The position numbers and the translations under genes are program-made. Positions 45,905 through 58,084 of a DNA stretch of 64,000 bases are shown piece after piece. Positions within the stretch are counted from its first letter, which is position 1, and the number at the start of each line of letters is the position of its first letter. The notes under the pieces were generated by a model. The model was not told the DNA's origin, did no database searches, and saw only the letters and a program-made list of their open reading frames with translations. The stretch is from Mixophyes australis. Lineage: Eukaryota > Chordata > Amphibia > Anura > Limnodynastidae. The stretch spans positions 57,618,289 through 57,682,288 of the forward strand of contig JAVHZZ010000003.1 in NCBI GenBank assembly GCA_036250195.1, in the 5' to 3' direction.

Positions 45905-46432
45905 TAAGCTATTGGTAGCTTGTTTTGTGGGGGCCCAAACAAACTTCAGCCACAAAAGTGGCGCTCCTTGTTGCTGGAGTGCTTCATTTGTTAAACTGTA
46001 CATTTCCTTTTCATTATCTTACATAAGGGTGGGTGGGAGGGACCAAGGACAATTCCATCTTGCACCACTTTTCTTTTCTGCCACTGCTGTGTGCCAATGT
46101 TTCCTAGATGTGCTGTGAACTGCTGTGTGTTTGTGTCGTTGCTCTGTTGCTTAGCATCCAGCCAGCTCGCTGCAGTCTTTGTCCAAAAGTGGATGACCTG
46201 TGAGGTGGTAAAAATTGACTGCAAATGACTGGAAATTAGTGTTAGTGAAGTTAATAATAATGTAGGAACAAAAAAGAGCAAAATTATGTGATTTTAGCAT
46301 ATTTGAGCTATTTTACTAAAAAAAATACATATCCAAAACCAAAACCAAAACACGCGAGGGTGGTTTTGCCAAAACCAAAACACAAGCTTAATCCAGATCC
46401 AAAACCAAAACACGAGCGTCAGTGAGCATCTC
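45905..46432 (-). mobile_element. Terminal region of a hAT-like repeat, CCAAAACCAAAACACG
   Basis: The end holds three blocks of ATCCAAAACCAAAACACG-type sequence and finishes GTCAGTGAGCATCTC. I recall this combination from anuran repeats associated with ZBED/hAT transposons; the neighbouring transposase agrees. No coding region. The target duplication was not found. Confidence 0.5.
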
Positions 46433-46439
46433 CACTTTA

Positions 46440-46692
46440 TGTACCAGGAAGTCTGTAACATGGCAGCCACACTGTTCCTTGAATGCCAGCCTGTTTCTGC
46501 TCTGGATTGTTATTTGGTTTTGACCCTGTGCCTGGATACCGACCACTTTCTCTGTCTGCTGCCTGCATTGACCCTGTGCTTTTATTTTGAACAATATGCC
46601 CTCTTCCTAAGTGGGACCTTTTTGTGGAGCCACCTACTGAGTTGCACCTCCCTTCTGGGTATTGTGCATCTGGATTACAATCTGTGAACATG
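46440..46692 (+). mobile_element. Possible LTR fragment ending AACATGACA
   Basis: A Pro/Cys/Leu-like, pyrimidine-rich stretch with repeated CCCTGTGC and GACC motifs, ending TGTGAACATGACA, resembles LTR 3' ends of Ty3/gypsy elements from memory. No partner seen. Confidence 0.28.
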
Positions 46693-49250
46693 ACACTTTA
46701 TCCATCTTTCCATACTGTATCTCCAATATAGTAGTTTCTGCTATTGCTTCCCAGAAGATAAGATTCTACTACTGTTTGCTTAAGTTCTGGGGGCAAATGC
46801 GTACCGGTGAGCGTCTAGAGCTCTAAGGGAAAAGAGGCTGCTAGAGATGGTTAATTTGGGTCTAGTAATATTATCCCAGTTCTTGGCTTCACAAAATGCC
46901 AACATATGAAAATGACTATTAACCAATTTATATCTCAAATTAGGTGAACTACAACTCATTTTAATTCTGTCAATCAAAATTCTAAAGAGGATCGTAATGT
47001 AAAACATTGTATTTTTAAGTAACAATTATATATTTACTGAAAGAAAAACATGTTATTTACTTTTCATGCAGTTCTACAGAGAACAATTTTGGAAAACAAA
47101 ACAGGGACAGGAAACTTTTCTTCTTCTATACCTCACAACTGGTCATTTCCCACCAATAAAGGACCAGGTAGGAGGTACATCTACAGAGTGAGTGGCATGT
47201 TCTACAGTAATATGTCTTTGTATTACATCATTACAAGCTGCTCTCTCCATGTACAGTGACAACAGAGCTGGTGAAGAAGCCGTAATGTACTTCATCTGCT
47301 GTTTCAATTAAAATGCAGCTTGAGGAAACATACTCAGGTTGCTTTGTGGTTGACCTGGCTCTGCTCCCAGCAACTAGGCTATCCTAGTAATAATCAGGGA
47401 AAAAACGAGTCTCATAAAAATTCAAGTTAAATGATGAGAAACTTCTGTAAAAACACACACTTTTTTTAAATTTGGTTCTATTTATTTTGCAATTGTTTTT
47501 TTTTGCTAATCTTGGCAACCTTTTCTTTTTCTTTTAAATGTCCGTCACTGTCATCTGTCACCACATCCTCCAATTACTAATCCTTTATAGTGACTCTAAG
47601 CCTGGCCTAAACCATAACCATTAAGAATATTCAAGGCTTTAACTTTTCTGTTTGACATATTATCAGTAAGGAAGCAAGGAGGAATTAAGCACTCAATAGC
47701 ACCAAATGCTTGTACTTTATGTCCGTCATCACAGGAAGTAATGGTTTAAACAGAGAAGAATAGTAGACAGAGATATAGTAATGTTTAAAACACAGTTCAT
47801 GTGGAACTGTACATGTGCAATAAGTCAAAATCAATCCAGTTTTGGTGCTATTTGGTGCTATTGCTGATTTTCACATATTAAATGTTCTTCAAAAATGTTC
47901 TTCAAAAATAATCAACAGGTAACTCACAATGGTTTACTGAGAGCTGTTGTAGATCATTATTCTGCAATTTATTAATATAAAATGGGAAGATACTGCTCTA
48001 CAAAAGGTTCTGGATGAAGTAAGTTCATAAGTTGATACTTATTGTTTGGTTTTGGCACGTGTAGCAAATTTTAGAATATACTTTTAGACTACAGGAATGT
48101 CTAGCCTTGCGAACATCCCAATGCACCTACTGAACGAAGACTATTTCTAGTCCATCCTAAATCAAAGTTGGTGGCACAGACATTACTGGGAAAAAAATAA
48201 AAATAAGTGCTCACATCTGTTACTGTGTTAAAAACAAAAACATAACTTTATGATTCTATAGGTTTAGAAAGTACATCTGTGCTGGTCTACATCCTAGTAG
48301 CCTCCCCCCATGTAATGATGGAGACTGCACAATGAAAACATATATTCCTAAACACACAAATTAAGTTAGATCACTTTATTCTGTACTGCAGGAGCCTTTT
48401 CTGGAGTTGTCTAGAAAAGCACCTCCTCCATAGCACTCCTAGTACTAGATTATATGTTAACATCTTCTACTGTAGACTTTGGATGTCACATATGATGTTG
48501 TAGTAAAAGTAAATGATTAAAATAAATGATGTATTCTACTATCTACCACAGATCTGACATTAACTCAAACACTAACCCAATCCTAAACCCTATGTAAACC
48601 TAGAAAAAACTCCAAAAGAGCTCTTAGTCCAAGTGGAGCTAAAAAGCATTGCAACATTGCAGGAGCATAAAACAAAATTGATTGAAAGCTCCAAATTAGC
48701 TAGCAACACATTTGCGCTACTGAGGCCTAGTTCCCACTTCAGAGCCACCGTCAAATTACATACCTCGGGTAGTGGTACATCCACTGCTCTGACTGGCAAC
48801 AGCACCCACCCAGCACTCTGCTCCACTACCGGCAACCACACTCGGAGACCTAACCAGGGTGTTTTATGGTTTCGTAATAAGCACTTTAACATCACTATAA
48901 CCTATCAACTTGAATGTAGACAAAAATGTCCATTGATCACCACAGTGGACCTACCTTCTGCTGCATTTCAGGCCATGAGCTGACCCAATAGACTTGTACC
49001 TAAAACCATATATATTTACTGGTGGGCCAACAGTATGGAGCCCTGTGTGCATCCACTATATTGTTTAACAACCTGTGAGGATTGGCAGCCTAAAAGAAAA
49101 CAAGGAGCTGTGAGAAACAGCTGTGCAGTCAGCCAGAAAGATGAGGCATGCCATAATCACTTCAGGCTAAGCTCCAATAGGAGAATTGGAGTGTGATGAG
49201 AGGATACCCAGCTCAAGCACTAACTTACTGTCTCAAGCGATCTGGAACTT
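46693..49250. other. Unassigned sequence
   Basis: No gene recognised in about 2.5 kb. The 116-codon plus frame at 48633-48983 has no known domain. Poly-T and A-rich tracts are scattered. Confidence 0.42.
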
Positions 49251-49565
49251 ATTTATTATTATTATTATCATTATCATCGTTTATTTGTATGGTGCCACAG
49301 ATTCCGTAGCACCTGACATAGTGGTATAAATACCATAGCATACATGAAAACAGTAGACATAATAATTACATGGGTACAGAGCAGAATAATACATGCATAG
49401 ATGCAATTAACAAAGCAAATCGCATGGCATGCAAAAACAATTCAGCATCAGACATGACAGGGACAAACAAGGAAGACAGACTGGATGCAGGCAAGTCATT
49501 GGGTAGAGGACTCTGTTCATGAGAGCTTACATTCTAGAGGGAGGGGTCGTGGGAAACAATAGGAA
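49251..49565 (-). mobile_element. Retroelement 3' end with LINE/SINE-type tail
   Basis: On the minus strand it ends GGTGCTACGGAATCTGTGGC, then ACCATACAAATAAACGATG and ATAATAATAATAATAA. This has the layout of the tails at 13520-13560 and 15755-15811. The body upstream (AGAATGTAAGCTCTCATGAA on the minus strand) matches the TGTAAGCTC block of the LINE 3' UTR. Confidence 0.6.
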
Positions 49566-50239
49566 ATAAAGGGACATTAAGTTTAGCAGTCCAGGTGGGA
49601 AGTAGATGAGGTGGAGGCTAAACAGTCAACAGACAGGAGAGTGGATTGAGGTGGTGAAATTTAGTTTAAAATTGCACAGCTCAGACCACCCTTTGAATCC
49701 CAAAGGTCACTATACATAAAGGCTGTCTCCCTAAGACATATTCTGGGGTCAGTCACTAGCTTGATACTTTCACTGTAGGGCTGGAATGATATTCAATATA
49801 TTAAGGCCAAAAGTTATCTTACAAGAAATATGTCTTCTCCAGGCCTTACTGAAACCTATTAAGGATTGGCTCAAGATTCTTCGCCCTTTATCTCTAAGTC
49901 TCACATCCGAATGGATGGCTGTCTTTGTTTGAGGTACATTGAGGCACATTCTACCAAATTAAGGGGTTCACTTCAACACAGGTATCATAATTATATAAGC
50001 TTCATGATTTTATCCTGCAAGACTATTAAGTGGAACCGCAATCTCATAGAATTGATGGAAGCTGACATTTTAAAGCCTTATCTGTTCTACCTATTCAGCT
50101 CATTGGTCCGGACCTCGAGAGTCACCAGGTGGTGCTTAAATGTGCACACACAGCCAAAAAAACTAAATAATCAGATTCACTAAGTGATATAATTATTACA
50201 TTTCTCTATTTTAAAATCAAATAAAGAAAAATACCCCAC
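49566..50239. other. Unassigned, perhaps part of the LINE below
   Basis: A 105-codon frame at 49866-50183 lies directly upstream of L1 ORF1-like sequence but shows no motif I can name. Confidence 0.35.
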
Positions 50240-51357
50240 AGTTTATTAAAAATGCCAAACAGAAAATCTTCCATGACCTTGCCCCTGCAAGGATTCATAA
50301 AATATGTGAGTTACAGGACATCACCGTATGCTTCATGAACTTGGCTACAAGTATTGGTGAGGTATTTCCTTTAAATTATTGATGGATACTGGAGGCAGAT
50401 GATTCAGCATCCGTGATCCGAAGAACGTAAAGGACCTCCTTCCGAATAAATCTCTGATCTTCACAGATCACATCAAGCAGGCCGCAGGCTGGTTTTCTCC
50501 ACCATCTCAATCATGCCATTTTTCTAATTGTGCCAAACTCACAGATCCTTTCCCCTATACTGTACTGTATAGACATATTTGTTTTTGTTATCACATACGT
50601 ATTGTTAGTTCTTCCTCTTCTAGGTCTTGAAACACCTGCACTATGACATGCTCAGTTAAGAAGACTCATACTTCAATTATTCATAAGTTGCAGCATACTG
50701 CATAGTTGGCAAAATATGATAATGCTCTTCCCAATGTTCCTATGAGATAAGCCTGTTTTTATATACTTATGCTATATAAATCTCTCGACTCCCATTAGTA
50801 TTAATTTTGCACGTACTGATAGGATTACGCCCTTTGACTAACAACGATACATAAGAACCTTTCAAAAACTTGTGTATTAGATCACTTAAAACCACATACT
50901 TTGTAGTACTATTGTTGGTTCTAGGTTGTAAACCAAGTATAGCAATGTTATATGACATCTGCCTTGATATGTTTTTATCATTATACTATTGGTGGGTGAT
51001 AACCATTAACACTTGGTCATCTCACCAAATGGAATCTATGACGATCTATGGAATCTATGACAACTGAATCTTCACAATTTCTAAGTGAACATATTAGTAG
51101 CCATATAGTCCCAACCCAGAGCCCTCCACCTTTCTGATCACTGAACACTTAATTAGTACATCTTATTGGGCATAACCTTAGGTGACTTTGTCTGTCTTAT
51201 TTTCCACTTCTTCTCTCCTTCCCCACTCTTTCCCATCTACCCCTGCCCTCCTTAGACAGGTCTCTCCTCGTAATGAGAACCCTCCTTTACATCATAGATA
51301 AAGATCCTGCTACTCTCCTGCTACTGGAGTATATTTTGGTTGCTTTATGTCATTTAT

Positions 51358-53640
51358 ATTTATCTCTATAAATGTAAAGGGTCTAAATTCCCAGCAAAAA
51401 TGTCCTTTATTGCTGACAATTTTCTGGCAAGCAAATTTAACAATCAAAATTCAAGATAGACTAATATATTAAACTAATTACTAACATTTTCAAACACTAT
51501 TATGAAGCATTGTATAATATTCACAAGGCAAACTCCCTGTTTAAATCGGTCAATCTGTCTATCCAAACCTATCTAGTTTCCAGCAATCTCCCTAAATTGA
51601 ACTCATCACAAAAGCCATCGTAGGGTCGAGGTCCCAACGGCTTCCACATTTCATATTATAATGCAATTGCTCAATTCCTTCTTCTTCAGTTAGCTCAGGT
51701 GATCAATATCATTATGCAAGGTAGAAAATGTCATTCTTATACCACTCATTCCAATATCATTGTTATCCTGAAGCCTGGGAAAGATAATACGCATTGCTTT
51801 GATTAATGATGAATTTAACTTGTTACTACAGACTGCAAGCTATTTGGAAACGTTAGACTAAACACTCCCCTTCCCAATCAAATTGATCCTGATCAAGTGG
51901 GCTTCATGCCCACTAAACAAGCCTGTGATAATACCAGACAGACCATTGATCTAATTTGCTATAAAAAGAAACTTAAACTTCCTTCAGATATTTTAGCCTC
52001 AACTGCTGAAAAAGTATTTAAAACACTATCATAGCCCTTTATGGTACAGACGCTTAAAGAACATGGTTTTACATGAGAGTTATGTAAAGACGTTCAAGCC
52101 CTATATTACCATCACATGGCTATGGTTGTGACAAATGGTCTGAGTTCAAATACATTCACACTGAGTAATAGCACCAGGCAAGTTTGTCCCCTTTCTCCAC
52201 TCATATTTACTGTTACGGTTCAGGTACCTTAGTCAGTATTTTCGCAGGCTTACCTAGGGCGCGGAGTCTAACGGCCTCCCGGTCTTCACCAAGAACCACC
52301 TCAAGGTAGGATGGGTTTTGCTGCCGGAGAACCGCAGGTCGCGGCCCCCAGGTTAGCCTACTGAAGTAAGGAGAAAGTTCTATGTGATGGATAGACAGGG
52401 AAAAATATGACAGGTGGGGGCAAGTAATTAAGCCCACTAACCGTGAAATCCGGGGAATGGTAGTCTGGAACGGAAGCCGGTTCGATGCACGGTATCTGTC
52501 GTATGCGAAAAACTGGAGATGAATCTCAGGGGTAGTCAGGTACAAAGCCAGGTCGGTACACAGGAGATGATTCAATATGCGGTGCCAAGGAAGAGTCCAG
52601 AGGATAGCCAGAAACACTGCTGGGTCGGTACACAGGAATCGGTCCAAAAGCGGTGCCAGGGATAAGCCAAAGGGTAGTCAGAACACAGTCGGGTCGGTAC
52701 ACAGGAGTCTGGAATAATGCAGGAGCACACAGGAAGCAGCAACACAGGGATCAGGTACACAGGGAGAGGTAGCCAGGAACAGGAAACACATTGCTCTGAC
52801 ACAGATAGCGTGTCAGAGCAGAGAAGATATAGAGTTTTGAATTCCCCGCCCAGGAGTCACATGACCTGCCGCTGAGAGAACCCGGAAGTGAGGTAGCGCG
52901 ATCAGCGGAAAGCGCTGACCCGCCGGAGAATACACAGCTGCCAGACATCGCCGACAGCGCAGCAGAGCGGGGAACAGGTAAGTTCATGACATTTTCACTA
53001 TGAATTGGACGGACCATTAGCAGCTTAGACTGGATCAAGTCCATTCAGAATAAAATGTATTTGCATGCGGATGACGTATTAATATTTTAATTTACTAAAT
53101 CTCATATTTCACACTCGAACTTCATTCATTCAATACTTGGGGATATATTTTATAAAAAAAATATTCTCCAAGCTAATCACACCCCACTGATAAATAAAAT
53201 TCAACAAGACCTAGTAGCATTGGACCTGTTATTCATGGATTGGTAAACACTATAAATGAATGTGCTACTACTACTACTATATTTATTTCAGACACTACCA
53301 AATCACCTATCTAACCCTCACTTTACTACAATCAATTTGCAAAAAGTTTATATCGGGTGGTGAGAAGCCCAGAGTGCTGTGGATCTCCCTTAACCATGAC
53401 GCTTAAACAAGTATAAGGGCGAGAATTTGCAAAATCCTCCATTAATGTGGCTATTTGTGAATATGCATATAAAGTATATACTAGATGGTATATGATTCCC
53501 ACTACGGTGCACAAAATGTTCCCCAACTCTTCTGATCTTTTGTTGGTAAAACTGTGGAAACACTTGTTAATGTTAAGTCATCAAGCATTCTGTTTTCCAC
53601 TGGGTAATAATGGATTGGCTGAACTCACACAATGGGCTGT
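51358..53640 (+). pseudogene. LINE ORF2 (endonuclease-RT) pseudogene
   Basis: Reverse transcriptase copying element RNA at the target site is the family function. Motifs are in order but in shifting frames: GLNSQQK (endonuclease start), an ALYNIHKANSLF linker, VILKPGKD (RT motif 1), QVGFMPTKQACDN (motif 2/2a), then CPLSPLIFT (motif 4), interruption, HADDV (motif 5), and WISLNHDA. The usual QG before CPLSP is QV here and the Tyr of YADD is His. Not functional. Confidence 0.8.
52211..52991 (-). mobile_element. Solo LTR inserted in the LINE reverse transcriptase
   Basis: Read on the minus strand it runs from TGTCATGAACTTACCTGTTC to ACCTGAACCGTAACA, with TG...CA ends, 781 bp. It splits the LINE frame between PLSPLIFT and the ADD motif, which gives its boundaries independently. 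Flanks TTTAC and TTTTC match in four of five positions. Internally ACACAGGAG motifs repeat, as in 1-1659. No internal region remains, so it arose by LTR-LTR recombination. It is younger than the LINE. Confidence 0.78.
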
Positions 53641-53663
53641 TGGCTTATGAGATGATGGTTTAT

Positions 53664-54396
53664 GGGCAGCTCGGTGGCTCAGTGGTTAGCACTTCTGTCT
53701 TACAGCACTGGGGTCATGAGTTCGATTCCCATGGCCTTATCTGTGTGGAGATTGTATGTTCTCCCCGTGTTTGCGTGGGTTTTATCTGGGTGCTCCAGTT
53801 TCCTCTCACACTCCACAAACACACTAGTGGGTTAATTGGCTGCTAATAAATTGGCCCTAGTCTGTGTGTGTAAAGCTGGGTACACACTACACGGTTTTCG
53901 TCCAATAATCGGCTCAATCAGTCGATATACGACCACTCGTTCAAAAGTCGGGTCAGTGTGTGCAGTGACACGATGGTTGAAAGTCTGCCCAAATGGACGA
54001 TTGTCGCCTCATTTGGTTGGTCGTACCGTTTAATATTTTAGTTCCAATCTCGTTTCCGTTGTGTAGTGTGTATAAGTTTCCGACCGATCCACAACAGTGA
54101 GTGCCAAATTACAGTCATTGCTCACGACAACATGGGTGTCGCTAAAGGGACGTCCGCTCTTCCCTTTATCATCCTAAACAAGGCTAGTGTGTATGCAGTC
54201 CATGGACCGAGCGATCGGAACATAGATCGCATGTAGAATCGCTCGGCATAAAAAGTTGTTCGGAATCTCTGTAGTGTGTACCCAGCTTTAATTATGGAAT
54301 TTAGACTGTAAGTGTCAAAGGGGCAGAGACTTATGTGAGTTATCTGTACAGTGCTGCGTAATTAGTGGCGCTATATAAATAGCTGCTGATGACGAT
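53664..54396 (+). mobile_element. SINE, copy 4, split by a Harbinger-type MITE
   Basis: The head is at 53664-53873: GGTGGCTCAGTGGTTAGC (A box) and GAGTTCGATTCC (B box, intact), then a TGTGTGGAG...CCCCGTGTTTGCGTGGG centre. The tail resumes at 54288-54396 with GGAATTTAGACTGTAAG, TACAGTGCTGCGTAATTAG and GGCGCTATATAAATAG. The MITE at 53874-54287 lies exactly between. Confidence 0.92.
53874..54287. mobile_element. PIF/Harbinger-type MITE, copy c, nested in SINE
   Basis: The ends AGCTGGGTACACACTAC and GTAGTGTGTACCCAGCT are perfect, and the interior closely follows copy a (3934-4344). Left flank TAA, right flank TTA, so the duplication has one difference or was altered. The SINE on either side defines the insertion point. 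Confidence 0.9.
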
Positions 54397-54844
54397 GTCT
54401 CATTGTCACCCACTGTCCATGTATTTGTAATGGGGAATACCATTACAGCTCTCCTCTGTGTATAACACATAGAGCAACCATACAGTATGGCCAGTTGCAT
54501 CCAGGGGAAAACAGGGACTAAAAGCATTGTAAGGGAATTTAGCAGGTTACTGTTCATTTTGAAAAAGTGGTACCCTTTCATGTCTGGTCACCAGGTTGGG
54601 ACCGAAAGTTCTCTGTTTTTAATTGGTAGGAGTCAGAGGTTGGTGTAGTGGTGAGCTAACTCAGTCTGGTGGCTTGTAGTCTTGCCCCCGATATTTATGA
54701 GACCTTTTTAAATCACATACACATTGTTTTTTATGTTAATTAGTTATTCTATAAAATAATTGTATAAGAACGTGGTCTGGTAAGGATCCCTAATGCTCTG
54801 TGCAATACTAGTTAATTAAAACCTATTTTGCCACACCTCTGTTA

Positions 54845-54878
<34 letters not shown>

Positions 54879-55762
54879 CTGTTTGTGTCTGTATATGTGT
54901 GTCAGCATCAGTATAAATAACTATATTCAAAATCCCCACTACATGTATGCAGATTAAATGAAAGTACATTACTAATAACATGCATTATTCAACAAAATCG
55001 TTATGACATATTACTGACAAAAAGTTGTATAACAATTATAAGATGTATAGTACTGATTTTAAAAAAAATAAAATATATTCCGTAACTTCAAAATGCTTTT
55101 TCTTGATTCTTGCCTATATTACACACTTATAACTTTTGTGCTGATCTTTGTATACATTCAGGAACAAAGCATCCATAGAACCACTAACATTACAAGTATG
55201 CCCCAGAGCCCTTTGTGCTAGCCTTTGACCGATGTAGGCTGTAAAGCATGCCCATTCATGATTCTCACAGACTCCTCACCACTGTGCGGAGAACAGAGAT
55301 GTATATTACTTTCTGTTGACATTTTTCATTACAGCTGATTAAAGAGAAAGCTGTGCTAGGCGGTTGTTAAAATCTGCAATTCAGCATTACATGCGGTGCT
55401 TGATACATAGAAAGCCATGCAGTTGGGGCTTTTTGGCTGACCCTTTTCACTAACTGTAAAGGTATTTGAGTTTCATAAATAATGGAACATGGAAAAAGTT
55501 ACAGGGTCACATATCCAAGTTTCCATAAAATGCTGAAACAAAAATATTGCTCATTAAAGTGGAATATCCTGTTGCTTTCATAGAAAAATCTTGCACAGAT
55601 GTTTGTGTTTTGTTTATGAGATAGCTAGTACATATTGATTTTCTGACTAATATAAATAAACTTTTATTCAAAAATGTATATATTAAAAGCTTAAGTTTAG
55701 CTAAAGGACCATTAAACCTCAAAATTAAAATGTTTGGATATGAAGCATGCACACATTCTTTA
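54397..55762. other. Unassigned sequence with a (TA)(TG) microsatellite
   Basis: A compound TA/TG tract lies at about 54846-54884. The 130-codon minus frame at 55507-55899 overlaps MITE sequence and has no domain. Confidence 0.45.
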
Positions 55763-55933
55763 GAGCGAGGTTTATTAAACATTATAAAAAGAAAAAGAGA
55801 TGATGTTGCCCGTAGCAACCAATCAAATTCTAGCTCTAATTTTCTAGACTGTGCTAGATAATTAGATAGTTTCTGGTTGGTTGTTATGGGCACCTCCACT
55901 TTTCCTTTTTACGAGGTTTGATAAATCTAACTC
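55763..55933. mobile_element. Older foldback MITE, left of a tandem pair
   Basis: GAGCGAGGTTTATTAAAC and GTTTGATAAATCTAACTC are the worn ends, with GTAGCAACCAATCAAATTCTAG and its diverged mirror inside. TTA flanks it on both sides (55760-55762 and 55934-55936). Confidence 0.8.
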
Positions 55934-55936
55934 TTA

Positions 55937-56111
55937 GGGCTACATTTACTAAAATGGGGGTTTGAAAAAGTGGAGATGTTGCCTATAGCAACCAATCAGA
56001 TTCTAGCTTTCATTTATTTAGTGCATTCTACAAAATGACAGCTAGAATCTGATTGGTTGCTATAGGCCACATCTCCACTTTTTCAAACCCGCAGTTTAGT
56101 AAATATCCCCC
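55937..56111. mobile_element. Foldback MITE, right of a tandem pair
   Basis: 175 bp from GGGCTACATTTACTAAA to TTTAGTAAATATCCCCC. The arms share GTTTGAAAAAGTGGAGATG and GCAACCAATCAGATTCTAGC. TTA flanks it (55934-55936 and 56112-56114), suggesting PIF/Harbinger-type insertion. The left TTA is also the right flank of the neighbouring element. Confidence 0.88.
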
Positions 56112-56343
56112 TTAGTGTTAAGCCTCTTAGTGTTATGCTGAATTTTCACTCCAGCTTTGTTAATGTGTAAAGTATTGCCTCCCAACTGCATTACAGACAG
56201 ATAAAGCTCCTCCATCATATTTAGGACAATGTCCTAATGGGATCTGACACAAGTAGAATAACATGAGAATTAAGTAATTTGAACTGTGAATAAATTCACC
56301 AAATCACAATTACAGCTTAAATACCAGTTACTTTCAATCTATG

Positions 56344-56650
56344 GCATACTTGCCCACTCTCCCGGAATGTTTGGGAGACTCCCAAACTCCGAGTAGGTCT
56401 CCCGGACTCCTGGGAGAACAGACAATTCTCCCGCATCATGCCCACTTCACTAGGAAGTAGGCAGTATGTAAGCCCCCACGCACGATTCGCTGGGGAATTG
56501 CATCATTTCGGCCCTGCCCCTGCGATAAAAACTGAATTTCGTTGATGGAGAAGGTGCCAAAATGACGTAATTGACCCATCCCACCCCCTCCCACCCTTCA
56601 GCTACGACCCCCTCCAAGATCAAATTAAAAAACTAAGATTTGACAAGTAT
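56344..56650. mobile_element. MITE with ATACTTGCC ends and 8-bp duplication
   Basis: The left end GCATACTTGCCCACTCTCCC is mirrored only at its tip by TTTGACAAGTAT on the right. Flanks AATCTATG (56336-56343) and AATCTATA (56651-56658) match in seven of eight, which fits hAT. The interior repeats CTCCCGGACTCC-like blocks. Confidence 0.75.
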
Positions 56651-56948
56651 AATCTATAAGATAAATTTATATTTCTTTAACACACTAAGAACTGCACCAA
56701 TGTTTTACATGATGATGTAACATTGCCGCAAACATGATTTCTCTGGTGTAGTCCTCTCCAATGAATTAATACAGAAGTTCATATGGGAATTCCACATATT
56801 AATCTGTACAGAATACAGTAAAGAGTTGTGTAGATGTTTGGGATCCATGGGTGACGTGACAATGTTTCACAGCTCTTGTGATATCACAGTGTATATGGGC
56901 TGAAAATGACCATGAGGTCTGATAACGATACTCCTGAAATCCATAGGG

Positions 56949-57094
56949 CAGGCTTGGCTAACCTGTGGCACTCCAGGTGTTGTGAAACTACAAACCCCAG
57001 CATGCTTTGCCAATATATAGCAGCTTAATGCTGGAAGGGTATGCTGGGACTTGTAGTTTCACAACACCTGGAGTGTCACAGGTTAGCCAAGCCT
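56949..57094. mobile_element. hAT-type palindromic MITE, copy 3
   Basis: 146 bp beginning CAGGCTTGGCTAACCTGTGG with a matching inverted end. The core is the 15159-15305 core in reverse orientation. Flanking octamers CCATAGGG and CGATTGGG match in five of eight. Confidence 0.87.
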
Positions 57095-57903
57095 GCGATT
57101 GGGTCACTATTGGTCATGGTGGTAAATGTGGTCATATTGCTGTCAGCCTGTGCACAGTGCAGTGTCATGTTCTGCCCCAAACTAACAGGCAGCAATGTAG
57201 CCAGAAATAGTCCAGACAATCAGCCCGAGAGGAAACCGGATGGATCTCATCCCATTTGGCCACTCACATGTGTGAACAAATTAAATGAAAATCCCGAGGG
57301 TCCAGCTTGTGTTTTGCCAGTTTTAGATGTCAATACTTGTGGGAATTATGACAACATAGTCCTTTTGTCTTATAATAATAAACTCACTTTTACCAATTTA
57401 TTTAAATATTATCATATCATTCTAAAACCTTTTTATTTAATGTATATTTAATGTATATAATTTCATTTAATATTTGTGAATGTATTTTCTGGAATACCCT
57501 GGAGTTCGATATGCAACACCCTTTAAATAAATAGTGTGAAGATAACAAAGGTGGAATAATGTATCCCCGTCAATATCCTACACATGGTCTTGATTTTAAG
57601 GCCTTGTGAAATGAATATTGACGTTTTAGATCATAATAAACTCTAAAAAGACAATATGTATATAATAGAGATCTTGATCGCGTGCCGAAAACCAATCGTG
57701 CAAATATGCAATATGATAACAAAAACATAGATTAGATCAGCTCTGGAAGAGCATATATAATAAATGATTTCATGTCATGTCATAGAGTGTATGAAAGTTT
57801 GCAGAAAAAATGTTGGAGATCCTCCCTTTGCTAGAAAAAAACCTCCATTTATTTCATAGTTATTCATTGTTTTGTACATGTAAATACCAATATCACATTA
57901 CAC
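57095..57903. other. Unassigned sequence
   Basis: AT-rich; no gene recognised. Confidence 0.45.
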
Positions 57904-57906
57904 TAA

Positions 57907-58081
57907 GGGCTAGATTTACTAAGCTGCTGGTTTGAAAAAGTGGGGATGTTGCCTATAGCAACCAATCAGATTCTAGCTTTCATTTATTTAGTACCTTCTA
58001 CAAAATGACAGCTAGAATCTGATTGGTTGCTATAGGCAACATCCCCACTTTTTCAAACCCGCAGCTTAGTAAATCTAGCCC
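57907..58081. mobile_element. Foldback MITE, youngest-looking copy
   Basis: 175 bp with near-perfect arms, ends GGGCTAGATTTACTAAGCTG and its complement. Perfect TAA flanks at 57904-57906 and 58082-58084, as for PIF/Harbinger. Least diverged of the five relatives in this window. Confidence 0.92.
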
Positions 58082-58084
58082 TAA

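Larger units (their letters stand above)
50240..53650 (+). mobile_element. L1/Tx1-like LINE relic, split by a solo LTR
   Basis: About 50360-50470 encodes FKLLMDTGGR and FSIRDPKNVKDLL, like the C-terminal domain of L1 ORF1. ORF2 begins near 51358 with ISINVKGLNSQQK, like the start of the L1 endonuclease. A deletion removes most of the endonuclease. The linker and RT follow: ILKPGKDNTH, DPDQVGFMPTKQACDNTRQT, RQVCPLSPLIFT. The LTR at 52211-52991 intervenes, then HADDV (the catalytic YADD-like motif) near 53065 and a worn C-terminal part with GGEKPRVLW. Many stops and shifts mark it as old. Confidence 0.82.

Noticed and set aside
48633..48983. 116-codon plus frame, Thr/Ser-rich
   Set aside because: No recognisable domain, no splice or promoter evidence; length is within chance in this amount of sequence.
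52213..53044. Minus-strand open frames of 76-144 codons
   Set aside because: They lie within the solo LTR and its internal repeats, with no retroviral or host domain.
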